Below are positions 1 through 54,500 of a stretch of DNA of 64,000 nt, piece by piece (position 1 is the first letter of the stretch; each line of letters starts with the position of its first letter). Source of the DNA: Ficedula albicollis (Eukaryota; Chordata; Aves; Passeriformes; Muscicapidae). The position numbers and the translations under genes were made by a program. Below the pieces are notes generated by a model. The model had not been told where the DNA came from. It ran no database searches and saw only the letters and a list, made by a program, of their open reading frames with translations. The stretch lies in NCBI RefSeq assembly GCF_000247815.1, contig NC_021674.1:80074744-80138743 (forward strand), given 5' to 3'.

Positions 1-157
1 AATTTACCCCTAAAAGCTAGCAAGTAGTTTTTTGCTCAATCACTGCTGCAAAGAAGCCACACCAATATTTGATTCCATTGCTTCACTGGCCTCACTGCTA
101 CATTGCAAATAGAAAATGGGTAAAGGAGTGGAAGAACTAAAGTTCAAGTCACATTAC

Positions 158-9085
<8,928 letters not shown>

Positions 9086-11474
9086 CTAGAGAACAGGAAA
9101 AAAAACACAGACTTCAATACAAGAATCAATCTGACTGGCTCCAGAGGCCACTTTATTGTTCTTTTATTTCAGTGCTCCATTAAACCAATAATTTGCACTG
9201 AATTGCCAGCCTCTTAAGAATATCAAGTTACATGCTGCCCCTTTATATTTCTGTTTCAAACTGGAACACTAGTGGAAGTGGTAAGCCAGCACACTTGTTA
9301 GGAATTTTTTCATCTTTCCACTATGTTTTGCAATTCAACCATCAACTGGGCCAGCAGCAGATTCTTTAAATGTCTCAAAACCTCCAACAGGTTCAGAATT
9401 AAATGGAAATTAATCCCTGGGGACACATCAGTACAGTTTTCTCAGTACAGCTTCAGTTAAAAACAAAACAAACGGCAAGAGGCTGAGAAGAATGGAAAAT
9501 ACAATCCAGAATAATGTAATTAGTACTATAAAGTCACTTATAAAAGGAAATTACATGCCCAAGCCACAGTGAACTGCATCCCAACTCAAAAAAAGTAGAT
9601 GGTTAGAAGCAGAATGACAAATGGTTGGGAAAGGTTCATACAAATCCCTCTGTTCCAAGGAATTCCTGTACAGAGAAGTAATCTCTCAGTTAAACTTATT
9701 TCAACACGCAAGTATTAAGCTTTGAGTTCTTTAAGATTTTTTCATTTTCTTCTAGAAAATCAGAAATTTCTTCCCCAATCCTCTCTATAGAAGCTCATCT
9801 CTTTTGAAGAGTCATAAAGATTTCCTATGTATCAGAAATCACATGCACTGCCCAACTCTTACTATGAGGTTCTTGTCCTGCAGCAACGGGGAAAGAAACA
9901 CCTAAGTGCTGGAAATAGACTGATTCAATCCCATATTTCTCAGTGGAGATGCTTACACAAGGATTACTGAACTCAGCCTAGGATAGTTCAGCCACTACAG
10001 TAAGAATGATGTAGTGAAAATCAAACACCAGAGGTATGTTCAATTTTGCTCACAGTCACCAGTCTGTTGAGTGACTTCAGACAGGTTATTTCCTTTCTTA
10101 ACAAATAAAAAATTGCAGTAAAACACCAAAATTTACATTGACCCTCTCTGCAAAACAGCTTCACAAACTGGAGATGCCTTCAGATACACTCCATTTTACC
10201 ACATATATTAAGGACCATTTAAAAACAGCTGGACAAAACTAGTGGTTATTCTACAAGTGCTAAACAATCTGGAACAATTCCACTGCAAAAAGGTGTCCTA
10301 AAGATTTATTTGTGCTGCTGCATGCACAAACGGAATTGGTCACAATAAGTATAAATCATATACACAAAAGGAGAATGGATGCTTAATCAAACCAAACACA
10401 AACACTGCTGAATGCTAGGTGTCCTAAAGATTTATTTGTGCTGCGCAAAAGGTGTCCTAAAGATTTATTTGTGCTGCTGCACGCACAAACGGAATTGGTC
10501 ACAATAAGTATAAATCATATACACAAAAGGAGAATGGATGCTTAATCAAACCAAACACAAACACTGCTGAATGCTTTGCAAACACTGGCTTTTCCACACC
10601 ACTGCATATGGCTGAGACTGGAATATAAAACTGCAAAGAAGTATGACGTACAAGATGTGGGAGGCAAGGTGAGGGGACATGATTCACTGCCAAACCATCA
10701 GGCAACAGCCATCGTCAAAAGTGCAATCCACCTGTTCCACAATAAGTTTTAAGTTTGTTTGGAAGCACTTGTGGAAGTAATAACCTGCACAGTGCCTTCC
10801 ACACCAAAGGATGCAGCTGCATATCACAACTCAGTGAAAAACAATGGAAGGGGCAGGAGCCTTCCTGTGATGATAAAACACGCTGTGAAGCACTGCTGCT
10901 GTGCACTGTGTGATCAAGCAAGAGAGGAAATAAGTTTCAATCCAACATTTCAAGTCTCGCTATTCATTGACACTCTGATGAATGCACTATCCCTACTGCC
11001 CGCTCTGAACACAGCCCACATAAAAGCTTTCAATTCGGAAACCTCAAGGCAGTAACAGACATTTAAGATGACACGTGGGAGACAGCGCTTTTAGTTCTAT
11101 CAGTTTTGGGGCGGGGGAGCGGGTGGGCGAAGCAATGACTGCGGCAGCAAGCAATGCCGAAGGCTTCGCCGGGATGCGACAGAGCCCACAGCACCCCGGC
11201 TCTGCTCTGGGCGAGGTTTACCGCCAGGAGGAATGGGTGGCGCGGTGACACTGGGGGTCAGTCACCGCTCACGGTGCGCCTCTAGGGCCGCCCCGGGCGG
11301 GGATAAGGGCTGGACCCGCGGCCCCTGCGCCCCCTCCCAGCCCAGTGATTCCGCGGGGCTGCGCTGAGGGCAAACAGCGCCTTGGGCAAAGCGCGGCCGG
11401 GCACGGATGAAGAGCCAGCGAGGCTTTGGGAAGGGGCGGGCAGCGGAACAGGGCACCCGGGCGGCCGGGCACCA
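9086..11474 (-). other. ORC3 intron 1 / 5' flank; exon 1 not found
   Basis: From 9086 to about 11050 the sequence is ordinary AT-rich intron with one tandem duplication (10285-10576). From 11060 it becomes CpG-rich. I looked on the minus strand for an ATG followed by a short phase-0 exon leading to GCFVFKP. No ATG is present on that strand between about 11061 and 11474, so the initiating exon is not here. Confidence 0.6.
10285..10576. repeat. Duplication with extra partial copy, offset 159 bp
   Basis: Two long copies (ggtgtcctaaagatttattt ... aatgct) are separated by a third partial copy of about 28 bases at 10417-10444. Differences are few (catgcac versus cacgcac). ORC3 intron 1. Confidence 0.92.
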
Positions 11475-12147
<673 letters not shown>

Positions 12148-12205
12148 AGGAGCGGGGCGGGGGGGATAAGGCTCGGCCGTGGAGCTTCCGCCGGGCCGTG
12201 CGGCC

Positions 12206-43838
<31,633 letters not shown>

Positions 43839-43871
43839 CGAGGCTGTGTCCAATGTCAAGTCATATCTCTT

Positions 43872-43877
43872 AGTAAA
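43872..43877 (+). terminator. Candidate RARS2 polyadenylation signal (AGTAAA)
   Basis: Variant hexamer 34 bases after the stop codon, followed by a T-rich stretch. A canonical AATAAA lies further downstream at 44989-44994, so the real end could be either. Confidence 0.3.
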
Positions 43878-44300
43878 CTGATTTTTTCACCATACTATGA
43901 ATCCTCTCCTGTGTGTCACTGCTGCTGCAGGCTGGAAACTCCATCTGCGCTGGGAAGTTTGTGTTCTCCATCCTACAGCTGCTTAAGAGCAGGTGTGGCA
44001 CAGCCATTTGCAGGAGGCAAGGCTGTCCCAATCACTTTCTTCAGGCATTTGGTGGCAGCAGTGTACTTAAGACACTGCTCTACCTGGAATTTCCCATAAA
44101 AGAGAACTGCTGGGTATTTGCCATGTAAATATCACGTCCTTTTGGTAGAGGAAGTGGTGTTAACTGGCTGCCCTAAGCAAAGTTCTCCACTCCTGCTGTT
44201 GCCACTGTGTACCAAGGCCTAATGGCACAAGGGCTCCAGGTGCTCGTCAGTTGTAACAAACCCTTTCTTGGACACTGTGCCGCACTCCCTCTTCAGGAAT

Positions 44301-44483
44301 CTCAGCCAAGCCCAACTGCCAGCTGCCACACCCTGCTCCTCAGGCCTTGCTCTGTGTCACTGACGCCAACTGCCAGCTGCCACACCCTGCTCCTCAGCCC
44401 TTGCTCTGTGTCATTGACATCAGCCAAGCCCAACTGCCAGCTGCCACACCCTGCTCCTCAGGCCTTGCTCTGTGTCACTGACG
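44301..44483. repeat. Three-copy GC-rich tandem repeat, unit about 60 bp
   Basis: Units share caactgccagctgccacacc then ctgctcctcag and ttgctctgtgtca. The middle copy lacks the agccaagcc lead. Downstream of the RARS2 stop. Confidence 0.92.
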
Positions 44484-45412
44484 TGGTGGCCAGCGAGAAG
44501 AGGCTGCTGCCCAGCTGGTGGAACAGGCAGCGCAGTGTTCCTCTAGCACTGTGCATACAGGCAAACGTGGCAGGTGCTGCTTGGCACCCCTGAGCCTCAC
44601 GCTGCTGTAGAGGGGTGGAGCAGCAGGTGAGGTCCTGCAGGTGCCTGGCAATACCCTCCACCACCAAAGCCTGGACTCCCAAGAGCAGTACTGTGATGGA
44701 ACTGTTGGCAAAAGGCAGAGGGGACCATCTTCTCCTACTGGAAGAGAATTTAGGCATGTTTGTCACATGCCTCACGTTCAAGTAAAACCCAGCTGCTTAA
44801 TTCATGTCCAAAGAAATGTAGCCTAGAGCTTGAAATTGGTCACATTTCAACTCCACTGTAAATATCAACAAGTTGCCCAAATGCACCAGGGTCAGTTTTC
44901 CCTCAATGTAGAGTTGAAAGATCTGGAAGGCCTCAGAAGATGAGGAAGGAGGTTGCTATTACAGACACAGCTGGTACTAATAAATTAAAGGCAAACATGC
45001 TTTACAGGAACCCTTTTCAAGCATCTGTATGCACAGAGAGGTTGAGAGAGAAAAGATCTTCTAGATAGAAACTTTGTGTTGACTCATTCACACTTAGGCT
45101 AAAGGTACAGGAACAAATATAGACCTTCCCTTGTACTACACATAGAAGATCCCTTTACCACCTACAGCCAAAATAAAAAAACATTTAAAGAGTAAAAGGA
45201 AATTCACAGCTTCAGTCTTTCATCTGACTTTTTAAACCAAACAACAAGGGCTACCTCTCGTCACTCTGGGGTAAGTGATGCTCAAAGCAGGGGTATTACC
45301 TGTAGAGTTGCATCATCTCGTACTTATTGCCTTAGAAGAGAAACTCTTCTTGTCATTAATCAAACTGGAATTACCAAGTATTTTAAGAGAAAATACTGGC
45401 AGTAGTTGTTTT

Positions 45413-45418
45413 TTTAAT
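45413..45418 (-). terminator. Candidate SLC35A1 polyadenylation signal (ATTAAA)
   Basis: ATTAAA on the minus strand about 390 bases past the SLC35A1 stop codon. It is a common variant hexamer; I saw no minus-strand AATAAA closer to the stop. Transcript ends are not visible from sequence alone. Confidence 0.3.
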
Positions 45419-45804
45419 GTTTTTTTTATGAAGCTTTCAGGCATTTCTGCCTCAAAGAGCAAGACAGTTTATCAAATACACAAAGAACCAGTTTCCCTGC
45501 ATTATATACATTATGTACAATTGAGTGATCAGTTCCTTCATTGGGTTTTCCTTGTAAATGAGACTCTTCATTGTCAAAGTGAATGAAGAATACCTTCCAT
45601 GAAATACCCAGCCAGCTCCTCAGCTGCAGTGTAGCCTCAGTGTCAGCCACTGGAAACTCCACAAGTAAAACAGAACTAACTTCTGCTTTTAGCCTATCCC
45701 ACTTAAACCATTTCATGACTAGCTTAAGGCTAATTTTGAAAAAAAAAAAAAGCAGTTTTTAAAGTCTGTTTTTTCTCTTGTCCATCTGTCCATTTTTATG
45801 GACA

Positions 45805-45935
45805 TCACACAGTAGCAAGTCTCTCTTTTGAGCTCTTAGTCTCTGAGGGCTGGATTTTTGTGGTGTCTTGTCGAGGTAATCCATAGAGGTAAATAGAAAT
45901 ACAGACGAGGAGAGCACCCAGGACGAAGGTAACAG
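45805..45935 (-). CDS. SLC35A1: SLC35A1 exon 8 (stop codon)
   Basis: Acceptor ttcag. Encodes [20 protein letters not shown] (last membrane helix) followed by the cytosolic tail [20 protein letters not shown] then ATV and TGA. The tail is one residue longer than in human and has a different C-terminal tetrapeptide, though the last residue is still Val. Confidence 0.96.
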
Positions 45936-48472
45936 CTGAAAGGAGAAAAAATAGTTTAAATAAATACACTCATATAAGAAACATTCATCAAGCCATGTAA
46001 GTTATGATGTCTGAATGACAGTATTGAAGTTACCCAAAACTAAACAAGACAGCAAGCTATTGATAAATCACAGCATTTAGCTTCATCCTCTGTCACTGGT
46101 ATCTCTAGGGTGTTTACAATCCCCACACGGTTCCAGTTTGTCTCATCTGCAAGGTGGTGGTGCTGGTGGTCATAAAAGCAAGAGTGGAGCATCTCCTGCA
46201 GTCCCAGGTGCCATCTGTACAGGCTTACATTACAATAAACTTAATCATAAAAAGCCAGTGGATGTGATAAAGTAGCCTCTGATAACACGTTTTTTGCCTT
46301 GCCATGTCTAGACAGGGTTGTTAAGAAACTCTATTAATGAGGCTATCACAGAAAGTTTTGGTTTGATTCATGTTAACTGCCAAGAAAACACTCTGCCCAA
46401 GTAAGTTTTTAAAATTCTATTCATCCCCTACTTTATGGTGCTCTTTTGCAGCCAAACACTGATTATTTTCTCCTTATGCAAATTTTCCTTAATTTTTGTC
46501 TCACTAATACTACATGAAAAAGCTAGTTTTTCCACCATTTTCCCACACCATCTTTGGATTAAAGTGGGAAACTACCCCCCACTAAACAGTGATAGACTGA
46601 GCAGGAGTGCTGGGCACAGTATCAGACACAGACTTGACTGGGGAGAAAATCCTTTGTAGTTGCAGAACAGCTCAGAGCCATCTGCTGTTTCCTCTCAAAG
46701 ACATTCACCACATCAGTCAGTCATAACCCCAGCTGCTCTTTGACTTTCTCACATGGTGGTGTCCACAGCAGATGAGGAAAGTAAAAGTTAATGCAGTAGT
46801 GGGTGTAACTCATCAGGGATGTGTAAAGAAATAGCTGAGGAATGAATTTGGCACTGGCTGTACTAAAATCAACAAAAAATAATAACCCATCAACAGCAGT
46901 CCCAGGTAAACAGCTGTATCACACATAAACTGCACCAGAAAGTGATGCATGAAAATAAAGCTGTTTAAACCAGAAAGGTTCTTTCTGTTTGAAGTTGTAG
47001 ATCCCTCTGAAAGAACAAAGCACTGATGCCTTTGAAAGCAGAGTCATCAGGCACCACAACAGGGACCGATGATGCATTAGTGCACAAGAGCCCTGGAGAA
47101 GACTTGAAGCTAAAACAAGAAAAACTGAAAGGGGGCATAAACAATGGCTTTGGTATGAGTTGTGTACAGCAGGCTGGGCAGGCAGGAAACATGCACAGCC
47201 ATCAAATCAAAGGCAAAAAGGCACTTACTTATCTGGAGGCCAAAGAGGATGACTGATGCCACAGTAGAGAGAACAATGGCTGCTGCTGCAGAAAAGCCTT
47301 TCATGATGTTATCTGTGTACTTAACAACCACCGAGGTGTAGATGCCACCCACGCTGGCCAGAACTGGGAAGCAGATAAGGTGTTAGCATAAGTACAGATG
47401 CAGTAGGTTACTCTGAAATTATGCATTTTACTCCACTAGTGTGCTCCTACTTTGGGCTACATTGTCCTAATTAGTGATTTAACAGATCATTCAGTGGAAT
47501 GGGATGTCTACGTGTCATCCAGTAAATAACTCATTTAAATATTATCTACTTGCTAGTTCAATTATTTAGGCTGCTGTTTCAGCACAATTTTAAATTGAAT
47601 TAGTGAATAACTTCCAAGAAAATTATACTGTTAAATAAAAACCCTCAAAACACAGTTGAGAGTGTGTCAGACTGAACTTGTAGCTTCCTGCAATCAGTTG
47701 TATCATTGTTAAAGAAGAAAAACAATGTCAAAAGACTAAAATCACAAGATACTTACAGATGACAAACCAGACGTAGTATGTGTAGCCATAGAAAAACCCT
47801 TTCTCAAGAACTTTGGCTCCGTCTGACATGTACACAACAAATAAATTCACCACAATCCCAGATAAGTACAGCTGAATGTTCCTCACCCACAAGGAAGTAT
47901 CTGAACTCTTTAACACCTTTTCAAAATAAACACCTGAAAAAAAACACAACAAAACAAAAACTCAAAAATATTTCAGTGAGAAGAATGATTCATGGTTTAT
48001 TGCATTTTAAAACCAACCTCTTAGAGACAGCAAACTCTCAAGTTCACTATACTTGGAAGACCACTGCTGAACACCAATGATGGATCCAGGACTGGTCCCT
48101 CACTCCTCAAGGCTCAACCCTTGGCCCACTGAGAAGATGAAAAGGCATCCCATGGGAATACTTCACTGAAGTGGAGGGGCATTTTCCACCCTGTACAAAG
48201 TCCTTTACATCTGTGTGAGCATGAATATGCTACAGCAAAGGGACTATGACTGTTCCTCTCTTACATTCTCAAGTACTTCACATTTTTAACTAACTTAGCC
48301 ATCTAAGGAGTTACTGTTCTTTCATAAAATCTTTTGTTAATTGTTTCAATTAGGCTGTTTAGTTTAAGTGCGGTTAAAACCTTTAGGCCTAAACCACAAT
48401 CTTTTGTTAATTGTTTCAATTAGGCTGTTAAGTTTAAGTGTGGTTAAAACCTTTAGGCCTAAACCATTGACC

Positions 48473-48526
<54 letters not shown>

Positions 48527-51500
48527 TGACCAAGTCTGGGGCTAAATTCAGCAAATTTACTCTTTCCTATCTCTACCCTTTTTCAATCCACAGCCTCCAG
48601 GAAGATAATTTTACGTTGATTTTAGTTTTAAATTGATTTTAGTCCGATTTTTCTTGGGAGGTAAGGGAGCAAGGGAGGATCTATATTACCTCAGTACTGA
48701 AACTGAAAACTCCTCAGGAGCTTTGTGCTGGCAGAGCACTTGGCAGAAACCACACCTTCAGGGGATTGATTACAAGAGCAAATCAAAACCGAGGCCTTCT
48801 GCTAATTGAAACTACAGGTTGGTTTTGAGGAAGTGGAATTCATTTTAATATAAAGCTCTAGTTCTCAATGCCACATTGGAGAGCATTGTTCTTATGCTTT
48901 GCATTACTGAAACTCCCCAAATACTTCTTCATTATACTAGTTGGGAGGCATTTTCAGACTGAGAGGCAGACATTTGGCAAGGCCCTCACCACCTGCCTTT
49001 TCAACCATTGCTCACCCATCAGGACTCTGCCAAGCTCTGGAATTTCCTCCACATTTCAAAACTAAGAGAGCAGTTGCAGGACTCTTACCAGTGACTTCCA
49101 TGACCTTCTAGTGAGACCTCTATTGACTAGAAGTTTACTTTCAAAACTAAGAGAGCAGTTGCAGGACTCTTACCAGTGACTTCCATGACCTTCTGGTGAG
49201 ACCTCTATTGACTAGAAGTTTACTGGTGATTAATATCATGAACGATCATACAATGAGAAAATAATATGACACCAACAAAGGTGGCACAAAGATCTGTGTG
49301 TTAGAAGCCCTAGGCACACCCTACCCCCTCACCCCCAAAAATGCCCAAGTTAACTTCAAGGAAGGCCTTGCTAGTCTTTTATTATTGAAAAATGCAATTT
49401 ACAATTTAATAGAATACAGTGAGTATTTATGGTGTATAAATGAGAAGGCAGATTTATATTTTAGGGGTTCAAATAATTATAAAACCAAGGAAGTATGATA
49501 TTATCTCATAAGAATATAGATTTTTGAAGTGTAAACAACAAACTAGCATTGTTAATGACTGCAGTCTTTAAAATAACCTAGAACTACCTTGAGATTCGTG
49601 CCCCGTGAGAAGACCCACAGAGCACAACGAGGCGTAATCAACATAACAGAAATTTGGCTTGAGTATGAACCATACTTGTAAATGTTATAAATGGAGAAAA
49701 CAGTAGGTAAATCAATAAAACTATGCTTCTAGATTTGTGAGTATACAATTCACAAATCCACTAGGAGAGATGAAGGAAAGAATGGGGGCTGATTAGGAGA
49801 ATTTACTCCTCAGAGCTGTTTTAAGTCACAAAGGATCTGCCCTTAAATTATCCCTTAAATGCTTTTAAAAGCATTGCTGGGGCCCCAGATACTTGGAAAT
49901 TATCACAGGATCAGCAATTTGAAGAAAAAACTTATTTTCCATCACTTAGTGACAAAAACACACAACCATTTTTTCATTTTGCTGGACTAATAAAACACAT
50001 TGTAAAACACGGTCAGTCCTGAAACTGGAAGTCTAATAGCAAAATAACTGCTTCATGTGAGCGTGGGAAGGAAGAACAGGAAGGGAATTTGAATAGAATT
50101 TATGTTTTCAACATGTAAAGCCCCAAGGGCACAAGGAGCTCTGTGGATGAAACACACAGTCCCTTGCAGCTGCCCCAGACCTTCAGCTGTCAGCAAGGAA
50201 ACCCAAGCTGCAATCCTTTTGCAGGAGAAGAAAGCCCTAAGCATCTCAAGCTGCCTGCATCAGCCTGTCAGTGCTCTGAATTTTGCAGCTCTTTGGAAGT
50301 ACAGCTGTTGACCCACATTATCAGGGACAGAAGGAGTTTTAGGAGACTCTGAAGGCTGTATTTTGTCCTGTGGCTTAGGATCATCTATTTAAATGAGGAA
50401 ATTGATAACCTTCCAAGAAAAGCTGACTGAGCTCTACAGTTTTATATTTCTGCTTCACAGTGCCCATTTCACTGAAACAACACTAAACAAGAATGACACT
50501 CTCCTCCGTTTCCTCCTCTACCCACCAGAATGTTTTTCCATGAGTAATAAGCATCTATGCACAGCAGAAGATTGTTCTTGCATGATTTTACAGTACTAGA
50601 GGTGGGGGGTATTATCTTGTTTTTTTACAGAGGACAGGGGAAGAATCCAGTTTATAGTCAGGAGAATGCCCCTGTGAGCCAAATTTCAAATTAACAAGTA
50701 ATTTGCATTTCTATTTCTGAGCACCAGTTCACTTGTCCTAAAGTTTTGGTGTCCTCCAGAAGCCAGAAAAAAAACTAGACTGAGGGGAGACACTGGTTAC
50801 AGAACAAACCAAAAATAAACAAAACCAAAAATCCTTCACTGAGTTTATCCAGGCTTCCTGTTACTAATCCACCTCTCTGCCTTCCTCATGCTCCCTCTAT
50901 ATCCCAGTTAGATTTTCCACCTACAGATCTATGGCAATGTGTATTTACCAGGGCTGAGCTGGTACAAGAACTGAGCGAGGAGCTCAGTTCCCCTTGTAAA
51001 AAAAAATGCAAGTATTTCATGTGATCACCAAAGGGGAGCTATTCACTGCAAAGTAAACTTTATAAAATTGATGTACATTAATTAAATGTACGCAGTGAGT
51101 CATTATGCTGCTCCCTGCAGTCTTATTCACAGCATTTGAAAGACACTTCCACTTGCAAACCAGCCCTCTATGTTGCATCATATAAAACCAATGGTACATG
51201 CTCCTATCATTTGCTTGACATGGGAGTAATCATGTTATGAATCTGCCATAATTACCAAAAGTAGAAGATAATTATGGGCAGAGGGAATAAGCTATTAGAG
51301 GAAGACAGTTAACAAATGTAGAATGTTCAGTTTTAAACACTGTGAGTTCTCCAGTCCTTCAGATGCAGCCCATGTACAGAAATAATACTGTACCTGCAAA
51401 TCCTGAACACAACACTGCCACAGCAATTGCTCCAAACCCTAGCCATGGGTTCTGCTCCACCTGCAACATCAACCATTATTTTAGAAAAAGATACAACACT

Positions 51501-54500
51501 TCAGTCAACACAGCTTCAGAACAAGCAATTCCAGAGTGCTGTGGTTTGACTTCAGATAGCAGCTAAGCACCACCCAGCTCCTCACTCACTTCTCCCAAAG
51601 CCTCCCAGTGGGGAGAAGAATTGAAAACAAAAGGTAAACTTTGTGGGTTGATATAAACTAAATCAATGAATAACTAAATCAAAATAAAAACTACTAATAA
51701 TTCTACTACAATTAACAAAAGGAGAAAGAGATATAAAACCCAAGAAAACTAAGTGATGCACAAGATAATTGATCACCACCTGCTAACAGATGCCCAGCCC
51801 ATCCTGCAGCAGCAGTCAGCCCCTCCTGGCCAAATTCTCTGATCTTCCATACTGAGTGTAATGTTCTATGGTATGGAAAATCCCTTTGGCTGGTTCAGGT
51901 CAGCTGTCCTGGCCATGCTCCCTCCTGGTTTCTTTTGCCCCTTCTCACTGGCAGAGTAGGAGGCACTGAAAAGACCTGGACTCATGGCTAAGCATTACTG
52001 AACCACAATCAAAACACCAGTGTTACCAACATTGTTCTCATACTAAATCCAAAACACAGCACTGAACCAGCTACTAGGAAGAATTTGATTCTATCCCAGC
52101 CAAAACCAGGGCACAGAGCTACTTCATTAACTAGAGCAGAATTATTAGCATTTCACTGCAGTACCACATGCTGCTCTAGGGGTGTCCCTCAGATCAGCTC
52201 AGTGTAGCAGTGTGGGTGTTTCACTTTCTGTGGGTACTCTCACAGTGCTCAGAGGCACTGCCTACTTGGCTGTGGCCAGTACTCCCAGAGGCATGACCCA
52301 CCTTTCCCACTAATGCAGCTGGGCAGCAGCTATGACCTAACAAACAGAGGGTACTTGTTTCTCCCTACAACAGTATTAGGTCAGTGCCTCTGAAGGGTGT
52401 GTTTAAATGACATACCCACACTGAGCTGTAGTTTCACTCCTAATTCCTCCCAGTGCTTTGATTCCAAATTCTCTGTTCCAGCAATTACCGTGTTACTAAG
52501 GCCAATTGCTGGAAACAATCTATTACTCACACACTCCTAGGATGATGCATTAGACTGATTATCATGGCTGTGGTAATTTATAATACTAATAAAATAATAA
52601 TACTAATTGTAGCAATCAGTTGCTTTTCCAACAAGTGAGACCCAAACAATACCACGAGCAATACTTCCTGAACTGGTACACAATAAGGTGAAAGCGAAAG
52701 ATCAAGGGTTATTTACTCTTTATCTGAAGAGACAAAATATTAACTCTTACCTGTACTTTTGTAGCCTGAGCAGGCTCCCACTGAACAAGGGTAACACCAA
52801 CACACAGCATGAAGACAGAAAACCACTGCAACTTACTAAGGGTACGGTTCAGCATCAGGACCGTACATAAAGCTGTACAAGGGATCTTCAACTGGTACGT
52901 CACCTAAAAAAGATAGGACTGTAGTGTAGAGGACATAGTTTTATAAAGTCCTCCAAAACAAGAAGATAAAATAGAAAATTCAACTACAGAATGACAGATT
53001 TTTATATTCATTGATTTCCTACAGATCCATCGCCAGCTACAACGAAGTGAATTTGAAGTGACTCTAGAGGTGAGTGGCTTAGCTCAGAATGCCAGAAGTC
53101 TGCAGCAGAGCGTATGCTCCGGATAGAACAAAGCACAGTTTAATTTTCAACACCGAGTCTGAAGAGAGTGCTGTGTGCCAGGCAGATACCTGACACACAT
53201 GCATCATAAACCAGAAAAAAGAAATATATTTCCAGCTCTGTTACTGATGGAAACCTGTATTACCTGGTAGACTGCAGCATCCAAGTTGCTAAGTGCCACG
53301 AATGCCATATTGTTCTGGAGAGCATACACCAGAGATGGAACACTTAACTTCAGCAATTCTTTAGGACTTCCGAATACATTTTCTTTTAAAGATGTTATTA
53401 ACCTTGTCAGACTTCCAGTTTCTCTGCAAAATAAAATATTAGCATAACAGAGGGCATTCCTAAACTGGTACTTTAAAACAGAAATCAAATCAAGGAATCC
53501 CTTGGGAAGGCTGAAAATTTGTTCTCCACAATGTATTTTCTGCTCATATAAGAAAGAAAAAATTAACTGGCAAAAAACAAGTGAGGTTTTTGACAAATAG
53601 TCCCAAAGGCAAGAGAGACATTCTGGAATCAAGAAGTTAGATGCATTAATGTGTAGCAGTGTCAATACACGCAGTGGAACAGAAGGCTGTTGTTCACATC
53701 TCCCCTTTTTTACCGGGTATTAGTGGTTGCATGTGATGACAAATGCCCATGATTTTCCAGATCCCCTTTAAACTGGGCCTCACAGTACAGTCAAAAAAGG
53801 ATTGTATCCTTGCATACTACTTATCTACAAAAACCTCTTATTCTTCAGTCAGCCATGGGTTCTCACTCTCACTTGTGCTGTGGGAGATGCTGGATCGGCA
53901 CCAGCACACACATGAAGAGGTCTGGCAGGTGTGTGGGGACTCCTGTCCCTGTCTTTGCATTTCACACCTCTCCTTCAAGTAATTACAGTGTGTGACAGAG
54001 CAGGCAATGGGGAAGAACGTGTTGCTTCTGGCTGCTTTTGCAGTTTGCAGCTTTTCACAGCTGCCCTCTGCATTACTGGTTCTCCCTTATCACTTGTACA
54101 TCAATCTGACATTTGCTGCTGCTCCAGTCCTCTTCTTCCCAGTTCTCCCACAGCTCCCCTTTCCAATCTTCTCTCGTTTACCACTGACAAATACCAACAT
54201 CCAAAATCCTTCCTGCCCCCTCCCACAGGCCTTGCAACTCGCAAACTGTACTGCTCTTAAATTTAACTCTGCTTATGGTTCTATTGCACACTTGTATGAA
54301 TAAATAGCTTTAACTACATTGTTTCAGCATATTTTCCTTCCCTGATCAACCCCTGACTCTGTACTCCAGTTGTTAAACTCTTCCTCTCCAAAGATTTACA
54401 GATTTTACCCTCTCGTGATCCTTGCATCCAAATTTCTCTCCTTCCTTGCCTTCTTCCCTACTTGCACCAAACATATAGTCCCTTTTCTTGTTGGGCTTTT

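Larger units (their letters stand above)
43839..45804. other. Tail-to-tail interval between RARS2 and SLC35A1
   Basis: About 2 kb holding the convergent 3' UTRs and any spacer. It contains a three-copy GC-rich repeat (44301-44483) and candidate polyadenylation signals for both genes. The small open frames here show no conserved protein features. Confidence 0.7.

Noticed and set aside
44207..44781. Possible extra gene downstream of RARS2
   Set aside because: The frame is driven by a three-copy GC-rich repeat and has no splice or homology support.
53204..53665. 153-codon minus-strand open frame taken as one protein
   Set aside because: It contains SLC35A1 exon 3, but the flanks are intron read-through past the tgcag acceptor and the gtaata donor.
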